The notes below the pieces were generated by a model. The model was not told the origin of the DNA, made no database searches, and saw only the letters and a program-made list of their open reading frames with translations. The position numbers were made by a program, and so were the translations under genes. 64,000 nt of DNA from Rathayibacter sp. VKM Ac-2754 (GTDB taxonomy: Bacteria > Actinomycetota > Actinomycetes > Actinomycetales > Microbacteriaceae): the NCBI RefSeq assembly GCF_009807095.1, contig NZ_WUCC01000001.1, forward strand, positions 62,001 through 126,000, read 5' to 3'. Below, in pieces: positions 27,165-36,043 of this stretch (its first letter is position 1; each line of letters starts with the position of its first letter).

Positions 27165-28082
27165 GTGACCCGCCAGCCCCCTCCCCCTCTGCCGTCCTCC
27201 CGCCGGACCCAGGATCGTCGCACCCCGCTGCGGCTCGGCTCCCACCGGCTGACGCGCCTGCGGCTCACGCCCCTTCAGTGGATCGGCGGCGGAGCGACCG
27301 CGTTCCTCGCGCTCGTCGGCCTGCTCTCGGGTGGGATCTGGTCGGCCGTCGTCATGACCGCGCTGATCGTCCTGATCACCGCCGTCTACGGAGTCCTGCT
27401 CCGTCGACCGACGTGGCTCGGACTGCCGAGGAGGCGGGGAGCATCGGGCATCGCCGTCGCCGCAGCCCTCGCCGCTCTCGTCGTCGGATCGGCCGCCTAC
27501 GGTGCCACCGCCCCGACGCCCGTCGCGCAGACGGAGGTCGTCGCCGCGAGCACACAGGCCGCGGAGGCGCCTGCCGCCCTCGCCGCCCAGCCGACAGCAG
27601 CGCGCACCGCGACGCCCACGCCGACTCCCACGCCCACCGTGGTCGTCACCACGGAGACGGTCACCGAGACGGCCGTCATCCCCCGCGCGACCCGGACGGA
27701 GGACGATCCGAACGCCGATCAGGGCACCAGCACCTTCGCCGCCGGCGTCGACGGGGTGCTCACCCGCACCTTCGAGGTCGTCAAGCACGACGGCACCGAG
27801 GTCTCCCGCTCGCAGACGTCGGAGGCGGTCACCACCGCAGCGATCGACGACGTCACCCGCGTGGGAACCAGGGTCCCGGCACCCGCACCCGCGCCTGAGC
27901 CTCCGACCGATGCGGGCTGCGATCCGAACTACTCCGGCGCCTGCGTCCCCATCGCGTCCGACGTCGACTGCGAAGGCGGCTCCGGCAACGGCCCGGCGTA
28001 CGTCCGCGGCCCGGTCACCGTCATCGGCTCCGACATCTACGACCTGAACCGCGACGACGACAACATCGCCTGCGACTCCTGA
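27165..28082 (+). CDS. Membrane-anchored protein with G5 and excalibur calcium-binding domains
   Basis: About 305 residues. Two to three membrane helices near the N-terminus (FLALVGLLSGGIWSAVVMTA and the IAVAAALAALVV stretch) are followed by an Ala/Pro/Thr-rich wall-spanning linker, a G5 domain (TRTFEVVKHDGTEVSRS), a Cys pair, and a C-terminal excalibur motif DLNRDDDNIACD. G5 domains occur in Rpf-like and wall-binding proteins, and excalibur motifs bind calcium; a surface role is inferred. The GTG at 27165 is chosen for AGGAAG upstream; an ATG at 27123 would add 14 residues. Confidence 0.75.
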   Translation: MTRQPPPPLPSSRRTQDRRTPLRLGSHRLTRLRLTPLQWIGGGATAFLALVGLLSGGIWSAVVMTALIVLITAVYGVLLRRPTWLGLPRRRGASGIAVAAALAALVVGSAAYGATAPTPVAQTEVVAASTQAAEAPAALAAQPTAARTATPTPTPTPTVVVTTETVTETAVIPRATRTEDDPNADQGTSTFAAGVDGVLTRTFEVVKHDGTEVSRSQTSEAVTTAAIDDVTRVGTRVPAPAPAPEPPTDAGCDPNYSGACVPIASDVDCEGGSGNGPAYVRGPVTVIGSDIYDLNRDDDNIACDS

Positions 28083-28095
28083 CGCGCACCCGCCT

Positions 28096-28707
28096 TCAGG
28101 CGAGCAGCGACCAGACGGCGGAGGCGAGCACCGCGCCGACGAGACCGCCCGCGATGACCTGCGCAGGGGTGTGCGCACCGAGCCGGACGCGGGACCAGCC
28201 GGTCCAGAGGGCGATCGGCACGGTGACGAGCAGCGACCACGGACCGTAGGCGATCAGCACCACGACCGCGCAGGTCGCGACGACGGCGGCGTGGCCCGAG
28301 AGCTTCCAGGCGAGGTTGACGACTCCGATGACGACGAGCACCGCCACGGTCACGACACCGAACGTCGTGACCGCGGCGGGCGCGCCGAGCACGGCGAGCA
28401 GGACCAGGCCGACGACGATCGAGACCAGCGCGAGCCCGATCGGCAGCGCCCGCTCGCGGCGATCGGGGACGTGATGGTCGCCGCGGATCCGGCCCGCGCG
28501 CATCAGCAGGCGGATCACCAGGTAGGGCAGCACGCCCACGAACAGCGCGGCGAGCGCCCCCCACGCGATCCCGAGCAGCGGCGGATCGGCCACCCGGGCG
28601 CCGACGATCATCGGCACGAGCACGGCGAGCACCGGCGGCGCGAACGCCTCGGTCGCGAGTCGCGCCGCGAACGGCCCGCGAGCCTCGCCGCTCGCGACGC
28701 CCGGCAC
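28096..28707 (-). CDS. PAP2-like integral membrane phosphatase
   Basis: 203 residues, about six helices. Two PAP2 motifs are visible, SGHA and SRVRLGAHTPAQVIAGG; the first motif (K-x6-RP) is replaced by HVPDRRERALP, as in an actinobacterial subgroup. Substrates could be phosphatidate, PGP or an isoprenyl diphosphate. The start is unsure: GTG 28707, or TTG 28752 only three bases from the pcrA stop codon. It follows pcrA closely and may be co-transcribed. The 3' end is 13 bases from the convergent excalibur gene. Confidence 0.72.
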   Translation of the reverse strand: MPGVASGEARGPFAARLATEAFAPPVLAVLVPMIVGARVADPPLLGIAWGALAALFVGVLPYLVIRLLMRAGRIRGDHHVPDRRERALPIGLALVSIVVGLVLLAVLGAPAAVTTFGVVTVAVLVVIGVVNLAWKLSGHAAVVATCAVVVLIAYGPWSLLVTVPIALWTGWSRVRLGAHTPAQVIAGGLVGAVLASAVWSLLA

Positions 28708-28754
28708 GCCCCGGTCCGTCGGGCGGGAGTTCGACGAGCGGGGTCTCGACAAGC

Positions 28755-31214
28755 TCAGAGCTTCTCGATCGGCGCGACCTTGATCAGCAGCTTCTTCGCC
28801 CCGACCTGGTCGAAGAGCACGTGCGCGACCCGCTTGCTGCCCTCGCCGGTCACCGCGTTCACGCGGCCCTCGCCGAAGTCGGTGTGGCGGATGCGGTCGC
28901 CCGCGATCAGCTCGAGATCGCCGTTGTCGCGGACCATCCCCGTGATCCGGTTCGGGAACTCGCCCTTCGCCTTGGGCGCGGCGGCGAGCGCCTCGCGGAA
29001 CTCGGCATTGGAGCGCGACTTGCCGAAGCCCGGCCGCTGCGCGTTGAGCGCTCGCGGCTGGGTGCCGCCCCGGGAGGTCGCCGCCCCGGGCGACTGGCGC
29101 CACTGGATCAGCTCGGCGGGGATCTCCTGGAGGAAGCGGCTCGGCATCGCGACCGACGTCTCGCCGTACTGGGCTCGGGTCATCGCGAGGGACAGGTAGA
29201 GCCGCTTGCGCGCGCGGGTGATGCCCACGTAGAACAGCCGCCGCTCCTCGGCCGGGCCGCCCGGCTCGTTCGCCGAGATGCGGTGCGGCAGCAGGTCCTC
29301 CTCGATGCCGGTGAGGAACACGGCGTCGTACTCGAGGCCCTTGGCGGTGTGCAGGGTCATGAGCGAGACCGTGCCGGAGTCGTCGTCGAGATCGTCGGCC
29401 GCCGCGACGAGCGAGACCTCGGTGAGGAAGTCGACCAGCCCGCCGTCGGGGTTGTTGCGCGCGAACTCCTTGGTGACGGCGATGAGCTCGTCGACGTTCT
29501 CGGCGCGGGCCTCGTCCTGCGGATCGCGGCTGGCGCGCAGCATGTCGATGTAGCCGCTGCGGCTGAGCAGCGACGAGAGCACCTCGTGCACCTTCGCCTC
29601 GCCCTCTGGCCGCGCCGGGTCGAGCATCAGCGCGCACTCGTCGAGCAGCGTCGCCAGGTCGACGATCGCCTTCGTCACCTTCGGGCCCATGCCGAGGGAG
29701 CCGGCGTTGCGCATCGCCTCGCGCAGCGTGACTCCGTTGGTGTCGGCGAACGACTGCAGCTGCGCCTCGGTCGCCGGACCGATGCCGCGCTTGGGGGTGT
29801 TCATGATGCGGCGGAGCGCCAGCACATCGGCGGGATTGGCGACCGTGATCAGGTAGGCGAGCGCGTCCTTGATCTCGGCGCGCTCGTAGAACTTGGTGCC
29901 GCCGAGGATCCGGTAGGGCAGGGCCGAGCGGATGAAGATCTCCTCGAGCGCCCGGGTCTGCGCGTTGGTGCGGTAGAAGACCGCGATCTCGTCGTAGCCC
30001 GTGCCGGCCGCGTGCAGCCGGGCGATCTCGTCGACGACGAACTGGGCCTCGTCGTGGCCGGAGTAGCCCGTGTAGCCGATGATCTTCTCGCCGTCGCCGC
30101 TCGAGGACCAGAGGTTCTTGGCCCGACGATCGAAGTTGTTCGAGATGACCGCGTTGGCCGCCGAGAGGATGTTCTGGGTCGAGCGGTAGTTCTGCTCGAG
30201 GAGGATCACGCGGCAGCCGGGGAAGTCGCGCTCGAACTCGACGATGTTGCGGATGTCGGCGCCGCGGAACGCGTAGATCGACTGGTCGGAGTCGCCCACC
30301 ACGGTGAGCGAGGCGCCGGGGATCGAGCCGTCGGCCGTGACCGGACCCCGGTAGGGGCGGTCGAACTGCGCTGCGTCCATCGTCGCCCGCGGGACGGGCC
30401 GCGTGAGCTCGTGGATCAGCGAGTACTGCGCGTGGTTCGTGTCCTGGTACTCGTCGACCAGGACGTGGCGGAAGCGCCGCTGGTACTTGGCCGCGACGTG
30501 CGGGAACGCGCGGAACAGGTAGACCGTCTGCGCGATCAGATCGTCGAAGTCGAACGCGTTCGCGCTCTCGAGCGCCCGAGAGTAAGCACGGAAGACCTGG
30601 AGGAACATCTCCTCGTTGGGGTCGCTCATGTTGGCGGTGCGCGCGTACGAGTCGACGTCGGCCAGCTCGTTCTTGAGCTTCGAGATCTTGGCGGAGGCGC
30701 TCGCGACCGTGATCCCGAGAGAGTCGGCCTCGAGGTCCTTCACGATCCGCTTGAGCAGCGCGCGCTGATCGCCGGAGTCGTAGATGGTGAACGAGGAGGT
30801 CATGCCGAAGTTCTCGGCCTCGCGGCGGAGGATGCGCACGCACGCGGAGTGGAAGGTCGAGATCCACATGCCCTCGGCGCTCGCGCCGACGAGCTTCTCG
30901 ACGCGCTCGCGCATCTCGGCGGCCGCCTTGTTGGTGAAGGTGATGGCGAGGATCTGGCTCGGCCACGCCTCGGCGTTGCCGAGGAGGCTCGCGATGCGGC
31001 GCGTGAGCACGCTGGTCTTGCCCGACCCGGCGCCGGCGACGATGAGCAGCGCGTCGCCGCGGTACTCGACCGCCTCGCGCTGCTGGGGGTTCAGCCCGGC
31101 GACGAGCTTCTCGTGAGCGGCGTCGGTGCGCGGAGCGTCGCCCTCGCGACGGGCCGGGGTGCCGACGACGACGGGAGTGGCGCGGGGATCGCTCGGATCG
31201 AAGAGGAGGCTCAT
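28755..31214 (-). CDS. pcrA: ATP-dependent 3'-5' DNA helicase PcrA/UvrD type
   Basis: 819 residues of superfamily 1A helicase: Walker A AGAGSGKTSVLTRRIA, motif II DEYQDTN, a DQSIYAFRGAD motif III region, and LMTLHTAKGLEYDAVFL near the C-terminus. The extra C-terminal region ends in a Tudor-like fold (DRIRHTDFGEGRVNAV) that in PcrA contacts RNA polymerase. It works in nucleotide excision repair, replication restart and removal of stalled polymerase. The ATG has GGAGG within the preceding nine bases. The first 45 residues are a poorly conserved extension usual for actinobacterial PcrA. Confidence 0.95.
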   Translation of the reverse strand: MSLLFDPSDPRATPVVVGTPARREGDAPRTDAAHEKLVAGLNPQQREAVEYRGDALLIVAGAGSGKTSVLTRRIASLLGNAEAWPSQILAITFTNKAAAEMRERVEKLVGASAEGMWISTFHSACVRILRREAENFGMTSSFTIYDSGDQRALLKRIVKDLEADSLGITVASASAKISKLKNELADVDSYARTANMSDPNEEMFLQVFRAYSRALESANAFDFDDLIAQTVYLFRAFPHVAAKYQRRFRHVLVDEYQDTNHAQYSLIHELTRPVPRATMDAAQFDRPYRGPVTADGSIPGASLTVVGDSDQSIYAFRGADIRNIVEFERDFPGCRVILLEQNYRSTQNILSAANAVISNNFDRRAKNLWSSSGDGEKIIGYTGYSGHDEAQFVVDEIARLHAAGTGYDEIAVFYRTNAQTRALEEIFIRSALPYRILGGTKFYERAEIKDALAYLITVANPADVLALRRIMNTPKRGIGPATEAQLQSFADTNGVTLREAMRNAGSLGMGPKVTKAIVDLATLLDECALMLDPARPEGEAKVHEVLSSLLSRSGYIDMLRASRDPQDEARAENVDELIAVTKEFARNNPDGGLVDFLTEVSLVAAADDLDDDSGTVSLMTLHTAKGLEYDAVFLTGIEEDLLPHRISANEPGGPAEERRLFYVGITRARKRLYLSLAMTRAQYGETSVAMPSRFLQEIPAELIQWRQSPGAATSRGGTQPRALNAQRPGFGKSRSNAEFREALAAAPKAKGEFPNRITGMVRDNGDLELIAGDRIRHTDFGEGRVNAVTGEGSKRVAHVLFDQVGAKKLLIKVAPIEKL

Positions 31215-31257
31215 GTCCCTCCGAGTGTAGATCGCACCTCCGACACCGGAGGCGGCG

Positions 31258-32142
31258 TCAGGCCGACCGCGGGCGCGCCATCGGCGCGGTCACCGAGCCG
31301 CCCACGTCGAGCCCTCGCCAGGCCACCGAGAAGCCGAGGACGGCGACGGTCGAGGTCGACACCGCGAGCAGCTGGAGCAGTGCGAACGCGGTCAGATCCT
31401 TGGTGTCGTCGGGGTAGTACTGGATCCCCTGCACGGCGAGCGCGCCGAGCACGAGCACGACGACGACGGAGCAGACGACGAGCAGGCGGTCCACTCCCCG
31501 CCTGGTCGAGCGCTTCGGCGCCCGGCCCACCTGCGCGCGCCCCGAGAGCCAGGCGCAGGCGAGGGAGGCGGAGGCGAGCGCCACGAGGTCGGCGCCCAGC
31601 ACATCGCTCGCGCGGTGCCAGGACGCGGCCATCGTCAGGTTGCCGACGAGCACCACGACTGCTCCCCCGAGCACGAGGACCACGGCCCTGGCGCGGGCGG
31701 GCAGCACCATGGCCAGCGCGAACACGACCGAGACGGCCGCGGCGGTGTGCCCGCTCGGGAAACTGCCGCCGGTGTACCAGGCGTCGGTCTCGACCAGGAT
31801 CGGCCGCTCGAGCACGACGTTCTTGAGCAGCTGTGTCAGGCCCGCGGTGAGCACGATCGAGCCGACGGAGGCGAGGGCGAGCGCCGGGCGCCTCCGGATC
31901 AGCGCGATCGCGGCGACCAGCACGGCCCCGCCGATCATCGAGACCGGGGTGACGTCGGCCAGCGCGCCCGCGGCGGTGCCCGTCGCGCGGCCGAAGACGA
32001 GGTCGGCGCCGCGCAGGCCCGAGTTCTCGGCCGCCTGCCCCTGCGGGGTGAGCACCGCGAGCCAGTAGACGGCGGCCACGCCAATAGCGGCGAGGACGGC
32101 GAAGGTGATCCACCGGCGGGTGATGCGCGCTCGGGTCTTCAC
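31258..32142 (-). CDS. PAP2-family membrane phosphatase
   Basis: 294 residues with about eight helices. The three PAP2 motifs are complete: KNVVLERP, PSGHT, and SWHRASDVLGAD. Such proteins remove phosphate from lipid or isoprenyl phosphates on the outer face of the membrane. The GTG at 32142 is chosen because AGAGGAG lies seven bases before it; the longer in-frame extension upstream is low-complexity and overlaps nothing conserved. It follows the divergent-looking gap after GDPD and precedes pcrA on the same strand. Confidence 0.85.
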   Translation of the reverse strand: MKTRARITRRWITFAVLAAIGVAAVYWLAVLTPQGQAAENSGLRGADLVFGRATGTAAGALADVTPVSMIGGAVLVAAIALIRRRPALALASVGSIVLTAGLTQLLKNVVLERPILVETDAWYTGGSFPSGHTAAAVSVVFALAMVLPARARAVVLVLGGAVVVLVGNLTMAASWHRASDVLGADLVALASASLACAWLSGRAQVGRAPKRSTRRGVDRLLVVCSVVVVLVLGALAVQGIQYYPDDTKDLTAFALLQLLAVSTSTVAVLGFSVAWRGLDVGGSVTAPMARPRSA

Positions 32143-32254
32143 GGGCGGGCTCCTCTCGCTCGGTCGGGTGCTGTCGGTACGACGACTCCGCAGTCGCGCC
32201 GATGATGCCAGCGGAGCCTCCCGGTTGCCTCCGCACGCGCCGGGCAGTAGCCGA

Positions 32255-33289
32255 TCAGTGCCAGGTGTCGAGCTCGGCCGCGCGGATCTCGAGCGCGAGA
32301 TCCGGCTGGTCGGCGAAGACGCCGTCGATGCCCGTCCTGAGGATCGCGCGGAACTCCTCCTGCCAGGCACCGAAGGCCGCCGGGTCCTTGCCCCGGCGGT
32401 TCACCCGCTCGAGGAAGCGGTTCTCGGCGCGCAGCGTCCAGCAGTAGACCTCGAGTCCGACGGCGTGGGCGTCCGCGACCAGCGAGTTCGTCCCGGTCGC
32501 GCGACCGGCGCCGTCGCGCGAGAACAGCATGCTCTTGTCGACGGAGACGCCGTCCACCGTGCCGGCGAGGCCGCGCAGCCCCGACGGGGTCACGAAGTCG
32601 GCGTAGGGCGTCGCCCGGGAGCCGTGCGCCGCGACCAGATCGGGCGGCGTCCCCCGCGACTCGATCAGGAAGACCCGCCGCGCGCCGACCTCCCGCACCG
32701 CCAGGCGCTCGAGCACGGTCTTCTCGAAGCTCTCGATCGTGAGCCGAGGGTCGCGCCCACCCCAGCCGGCCGCCGCGAGCTCCTCCTGCACCAGCACGTC
32801 GAGCGGGAGGCCGATCGAGTCGAAGTAGTCGGCGTGCTTGATCTCGGCGACAAGACCCGGAGGGGCGTCGTCCGCGTCCTCGGCGGCCCGGTCGAGCAGC
32901 GCCAGCAGGTCGCTGAAGCGCAGCATCGGGAACTGCCCGTCGAAGGTGGCGCTCGCCGGTCGCACCGCTGCGAGCCGCTCCCGGGCACGCAGCTGCGACA
33001 GCTCGGCCCAGGTGAAGTCCTCGGTGAACCAGCCGGTGACGTCGCTGCCCTCGATGCGCTTCGTCGTGCGCCGGTCCGCGAACTCCGGTCGACGCTCGAT
33101 GTCGGTGGTCCCCGAGACCTCGTTCTCGTGCCGGAGCACCAGCACGCCGTCCCGAGTCGCGACCAGGTCGGGCTCGACGGCGTCGGCGCCCAGGGCGAGA
33201 GCGAGGTCGTAGGCGGAGCGGGTGTGCTCGGGCCGGTAGCCGCTCGCTCCGCGGTGGCCGATGACGAGCGGAGCGGGGCGCGCGGGCAT
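32255..33289 (-). CDS. Glycerophosphodiester phosphodiesterase
   Basis: 344 residues, a GDPD TIM barrel with HRGASGYRPEHT (metal and catalytic His), the metal strand VEPDLVATRDGVLVLRHE, and a C-terminal TLRAENRFL. It hydrolyses deacylated phospholipids to glycerol-3-phosphate and an alcohol. There is no signal peptide, so a cytosolic enzyme is likely. TAGGAT at 33296-33301 (minus strand) ends six bases before the ATG, giving a leaderless message. Confidence 0.9.
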   Translation of the reverse strand: MPARPAPLVIGHRGASGYRPEHTRSAYDLALALGADAVEPDLVATRDGVLVLRHENEVSGTTDIERRPEFADRRTTKRIEGSDVTGWFTEDFTWAELSQLRARERLAAVRPASATFDGQFPMLRFSDLLALLDRAAEDADDAPPGLVAEIKHADYFDSIGLPLDVLVQEELAAAGWGGRDPRLTIESFEKTVLERLAVREVGARRVFLIESRGTPPDLVAAHGSRATPYADFVTPSGLRGLAGTVDGVSVDKSMLFSRDGAGRATGTNSLVADAHAVGLEVYCWTLRAENRFLERVNRRGKDPAAFGAWQEEFRAILRTGIDGVFADQPDLALEIRAAELDTWH

Positions 33290-33363
33290 GCGGCGATCCT
33301 ACGGGCGCGGGGCGGCCCGCGAGTCCTCTCCGTCCTCGGGGCGGAAGCGAGGTTCGCTCTTGG

Positions 33364-33395
33364 GGAATAGCCAGACTCTGAGAGAGGTTCTCAGA
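33364..33395 (+). promoter_or_regulatory. SigR/SigH-like ECF promoter with overlapping inverted repeat, upstream of the BI-1 gene
   Basis: GGAAT at 33364-33368 and GTT at 33387-33389 are exactly 18 bases apart, matching the GGAAT-N18-GTT consensus of thiol-stress sigma factor SigR. TCTGAGA-N5-TCTCAGA (33377-33395) overlaps the -10 element. The leader to the ATG would be about 140 bases. Confidence 0.5.
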
Positions 33396-33534
33396 TACTG
33401 TTGACCCACCGTCGGAGGTCCCGAGAGGGCACCGGCGGATCCCGTACACACAGCGACTCAGAACCGCGAGTTCCGTCGGGCCAGCACCACCACACCAGGC
33501 CGTCACCACAAGCGCACCTGAGAGAAGAGGAACC

Positions 33535-34317
33535 ATGGCAAGCAGCAACCCGGCGTTCGGACGCCCGGAGTTCAGCAACCGCGGCTACGCCGGCCGCGTG
33601 CAGGACGTCCCGGACGTCTCGCCCGACGCTCTCGACCAGATGTACAACCGTCCGGCCGCCAGCTCGGTCGAGACCGACCGGATGACCGTCGAGGACACCC
33701 TCGCGAAGACGGCACTCGCCTTCGTCGTGCTCCTCGCGGGTGCCGCGGTGGGCTGGTTCGTCCCGGCTCTCATGCTCCCGGCCGTCCTGGTCGCGCTCGT
33801 GCTCGGCATCGTCAACGCCTTCAAGAAGGTCCCGTCGCCCGCCCTGATCCTCGGCTACGCCGCGACCCAGGGCATCGCGGTCGGAGCGATCTCGGGCATC
33901 TTCGAGAACGTCTACGAGGGCGCGGTCGTCCAGGCCCTCCTCGCGACCGTCATCGTGATCGGCGTCACCCTGGCGCTGTTCATGAACGGCAAGATCCGCA
34001 CCTCGCCGAAGCTGAACAAGATCTTCTTCATCGGCATGATCAGCTACGCGGTCTTCTCGCTCGTGAACCTGGGCCTCGGCCTCTTCGGCGTCGGCGGAGG
34101 GTTCGGTCTGCGCACCGGCTTCATCGGCATCGTGATCGGCCTCATCGCCATCGCGCTCGCCACCTACTCGCTCGTGATGGACTTCGAGTTCATCCAGCAG
34201 GGCGTGCGCAACCGCGCCCCGCGCATCTACGGCTGGACCGGCGCCTACGGCATCCTGGTCACCGTCGTGTGGATGTACCTCGAGATCCTGCGACTCGTCG
34301 CGATCGTCCGCGAGTAG
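33535..34317 (+). CDS. Bax inhibitor-1/YccA family membrane protein
   Basis: 260 residues: a soluble N-terminal segment of about 55 residues, then seven helices of the BI-1/YccA fold. The closing MDFEFIQQGVRNRAPRIYGW loop is typical of bacterial members, which act as proton-sensitive calcium leak channels or modulate FtsH. AGAAGAGGAACC before the ATG supplies the ribosome site. The upstream sequence carries a possible SigR-type promoter, so thiol-oxidation control is suggested. A strong 16-bp hairpin follows the stop. Confidence 0.88.
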   Translation: MASSNPAFGRPEFSNRGYAGRVQDVPDVSPDALDQMYNRPAASSVETDRMTVEDTLAKTALAFVVLLAGAAVGWFVPALMLPAVLVALVLGIVNAFKKVPSPALILGYAATQGIAVGAISGIFENVYEGAVVQALLATVIVIGVTLALFMNGKIRTSPKLNKIFFIGMISYAVFSLVNLGLGLFGVGGGFGLRTGFIGIVIGLIAIALATYSLVMDFEFIQQGVRNRAPRIYGWTGAYGILVTVVWMYLEILRLVAIVRE

Positions 34318-34330
34318 CACTCTCCGCCGC

Positions 34331-34378
34331 GAACGACGACGGGCGCTCGACCTCAGGGTCGCGCGCCCGTCGTCGTTC
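34331..34378 (+). terminator. Hairpin terminator after the BI-1 gene
   Basis: GAACGACGACGGGCGC (34331-34346) pairs perfectly with GCGCCCGTCGTCGTTC (34363-34378), 13 bases after the stop codon. Confidence 0.8.
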
Positions 34379-34423
34379 GTGCCGCCGGGGCCGGGTGTCA
34401 GGAGCGCCTGTCACGATGGAGGC

Positions 34424-35458
34424 GTGATCGCCTCCGCCTCCTCCCGCATCGTCGGCCTCGACGTCGCACGCGGGCTGGCCGTCCTGGGGATGTTCGCCGC
34501 GCACCTCGCGCCGTCCGAGCGCGAGATGGTCTGGGACGGGCGCAGCTCCGTGCTGTTCGCCGTCCTCGCCGGGGTCTCGATCGGCCTGATGACCGGTGGC
34601 GCCGGGCGCTCGACGCACCGCCTCCGCGACACCGGATCGATCCTGCTGCGCGGGCTCTACCTCCTCGTGATCGGGGTGCTGCTCACCTTCCTCGGCACGC
34701 CGATCGCGGTGATCCTCCCGCACTACGGGGTGATGTTCGCCGTCGCGGCTCTGCTGCTGTTCCTCCCCAGGGCCGCTCTCGCCGCCCTGGTAGTCCTCTT
34801 CGCCGTGATCGGTCCGGTCGTCGTCGACGAGCTCACGGTGTCGATCGGCGCCTGGGGCGCCACGCTCTCGCCCGAGCAGTCGCTGCTGGTGAGCATGCCC
34901 GCGACCTGGCTGACCCAGTACTACCCGGTGCCCTCCTGGCTCGCCTACATCGTGCTGGGGCTGCTCGTCGCCCGGTGCGACGTGCGATCGCCCACGACGC
35001 AGCGCTGGCTGGTCCTCGGCGGATTCGCGGCCGCCGTGATCGGCTACGGAGGCGGCCTCGTGCTCGGCGGCCCCGAGAGCGTCGAGGCGCACTCGAGCAG
35101 CACCGCCGAGATCCTCGGAGCGGGCGGAGTCGCCGCGATCGCGATCGGCGCCCTGACGGCGCTCACGGATCGCGTCCGCCTGCTCCGCACGGTGACCGCT
35201 CCGATCGCCGCCGTCGGCGCCATGCCGCTCACCATCTACTCGGTGCAGCTCGTCGCCCTGGCGGTCTACCTGGTGCCCTACGAGCCGTTCGACTTCGACG
35301 CCTGGCGCAGCTGGGGCCTGCTCGCCGCGTTCGTCCTCTGCTCGATCGGGTTCGCCCTGCTCTGGCGCCGGTTCGTCGGGCAGGGACCCCTCGAGTGGCT
35401 GCTCTCGCGCGCGTCCCTCCGCCCCCGGCGCCCCGTCGTCGCAGCATCGCTGGGCTAA
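34424..35458 (+). CDS. DUF418/HGSNAT-like acyltransferase membrane protein
   Basis: 344 residues, about ten helices. It opens with SRIVGLDVARGLAVLGMFAAHL, the signature of the heparan-glucosaminide N-acetyltransferase/DUF418 group, and has IYSVQLVALAVYL near the end. Members are thought to move acyl groups across the membrane to sugars or antibiotics. The GTG at 34424 gives this standard start; GGAGGC precedes it directly, and a weak CACGAT hexamer lies six bases upstream. The TAA stop is also the first half of the -10 of the next gene. Confidence 0.75.
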   Translation: MIASASSRIVGLDVARGLAVLGMFAAHLAPSEREMVWDGRSSVLFAVLAGVSIGLMTGGAGRSTHRLRDTGSILLRGLYLLVIGVLLTFLGTPIAVILPHYGVMFAVAALLLFLPRAALAALVVLFAVIGPVVVDELTVSIGAWGATLSPEQSLLVSMPATWLTQYYPVPSWLAYIVLGLLVARCDVRSPTTQRWLVLGGFAAAVIGYGGGLVLGGPESVEAHSSSTAEILGAGGVAAIAIGALTALTDRVRLLRTVTAPIAAVGAMPLTIYSVQLVALAVYLVPYEPFDFDAWRSWGLLAAFVLCSIGFALLWRRFVGQGPLEWLLSRASLRPRRPVVAASLG

Positions 35459-35467
35459 AGTGGCCCG

Positions 35468-35830
35468 ATGATCACGCGACGCGAGGCCGCACAGCGCCTC
35501 GACATCCCCGTCGAGATGGCGACGCGGCACGGACTGCCCACTCGCCTCTCCGACGAGGAGTTCGCCGCGCTCGAGCAGGAGCCGCCGCCCTGGCTGGTGC
35601 AGTCCCGCCAGAACCGCACCGGTGCGCGCCCGGTCTGGGTGACGCTCGACTGCGCGATCTGCGGCCGCTCGGAGGCCGCGCGCCCCAAGAAGTGGTGGCC
35701 CGACTTCACCTTCCTCGTCTGCGAGGACCACGCTCCCAGCGAGTGGCCGCACCACCCCGAGGGTCACCGCCGCGACGAGTACGACGGCATCGGCACCCGC
35801 TTCGTCGGCGTCCTCGACTCCCCCGCGTAG
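35468..35830 (+). CDS. Hypothetical 120-residue protein with CxxC/CxxH motifs
   Basis: I recognise no named family. A helix-turn-helix-like N-terminus (TRREAAQRLDIPVEMATRHGLP) is followed by CAIC and, 25 residues on, CEDH, a possible zinc site. The protein ends with a charged tail. TAAAGT at 35456-35461 ends six bases before the ATG and begins on the stop codon of the upstream gene. It could be a small DNA-binding protein, but nothing beyond the motif pattern supports that. Confidence 0.6.
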   Translation: MITRREAAQRLDIPVEMATRHGLPTRLSDEEFAALEQEPPPWLVQSRQNRTGARPVWVTLDCAICGRSEAARPKKWWPDFTFLVCEDHAPSEWPHHPEGHRRDEYDGIGTRFVGVLDSPA

Positions 35831-35853
35831 CCGCTCGCCCCGGCTCGGCCCCG

Positions 35854-35976
35854 GTGCCGTCTGCAGGCGACCGTGCGGTCTGCAGGCGTTCGTGCGGTCT
35901 GCAGGAGGAGCCGCTCCTTCAGGCGAGAACACACGGCGGAGAGCGCCTTCCCGCCGTGACCTCCTGCAGATCGCAC
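35854..35976. repeat. Family B repeat, copy 1: 19-bp tandem repeats closed by an inverted copy
   Basis: GTG-C-C/G-GTCTGCAGG starts at 35854, 35873 and 35892, a 19-bp period. At 35963-35976 the inverted form CCTGCAGATCGCAC closes the unit, so a stem is possible. It lies between two convergent genes. Copy 2 is at 56932-57075. Confidence 0.8.
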
Positions 35977-36043
35977 CCGGGCCGCGCCACAACTCAGAAC
36001 GGGCCCCCGAGGAGGCCCGTTCTTCACTGCAGCGTCGCCGCTG

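Noticed and set aside
35854-35976. CRISPR-like short repeats
   Set aside because: The 19-bp units are directly joined with no spacers of constant length, and an inverted copy closes them. No cas genes are nearby.
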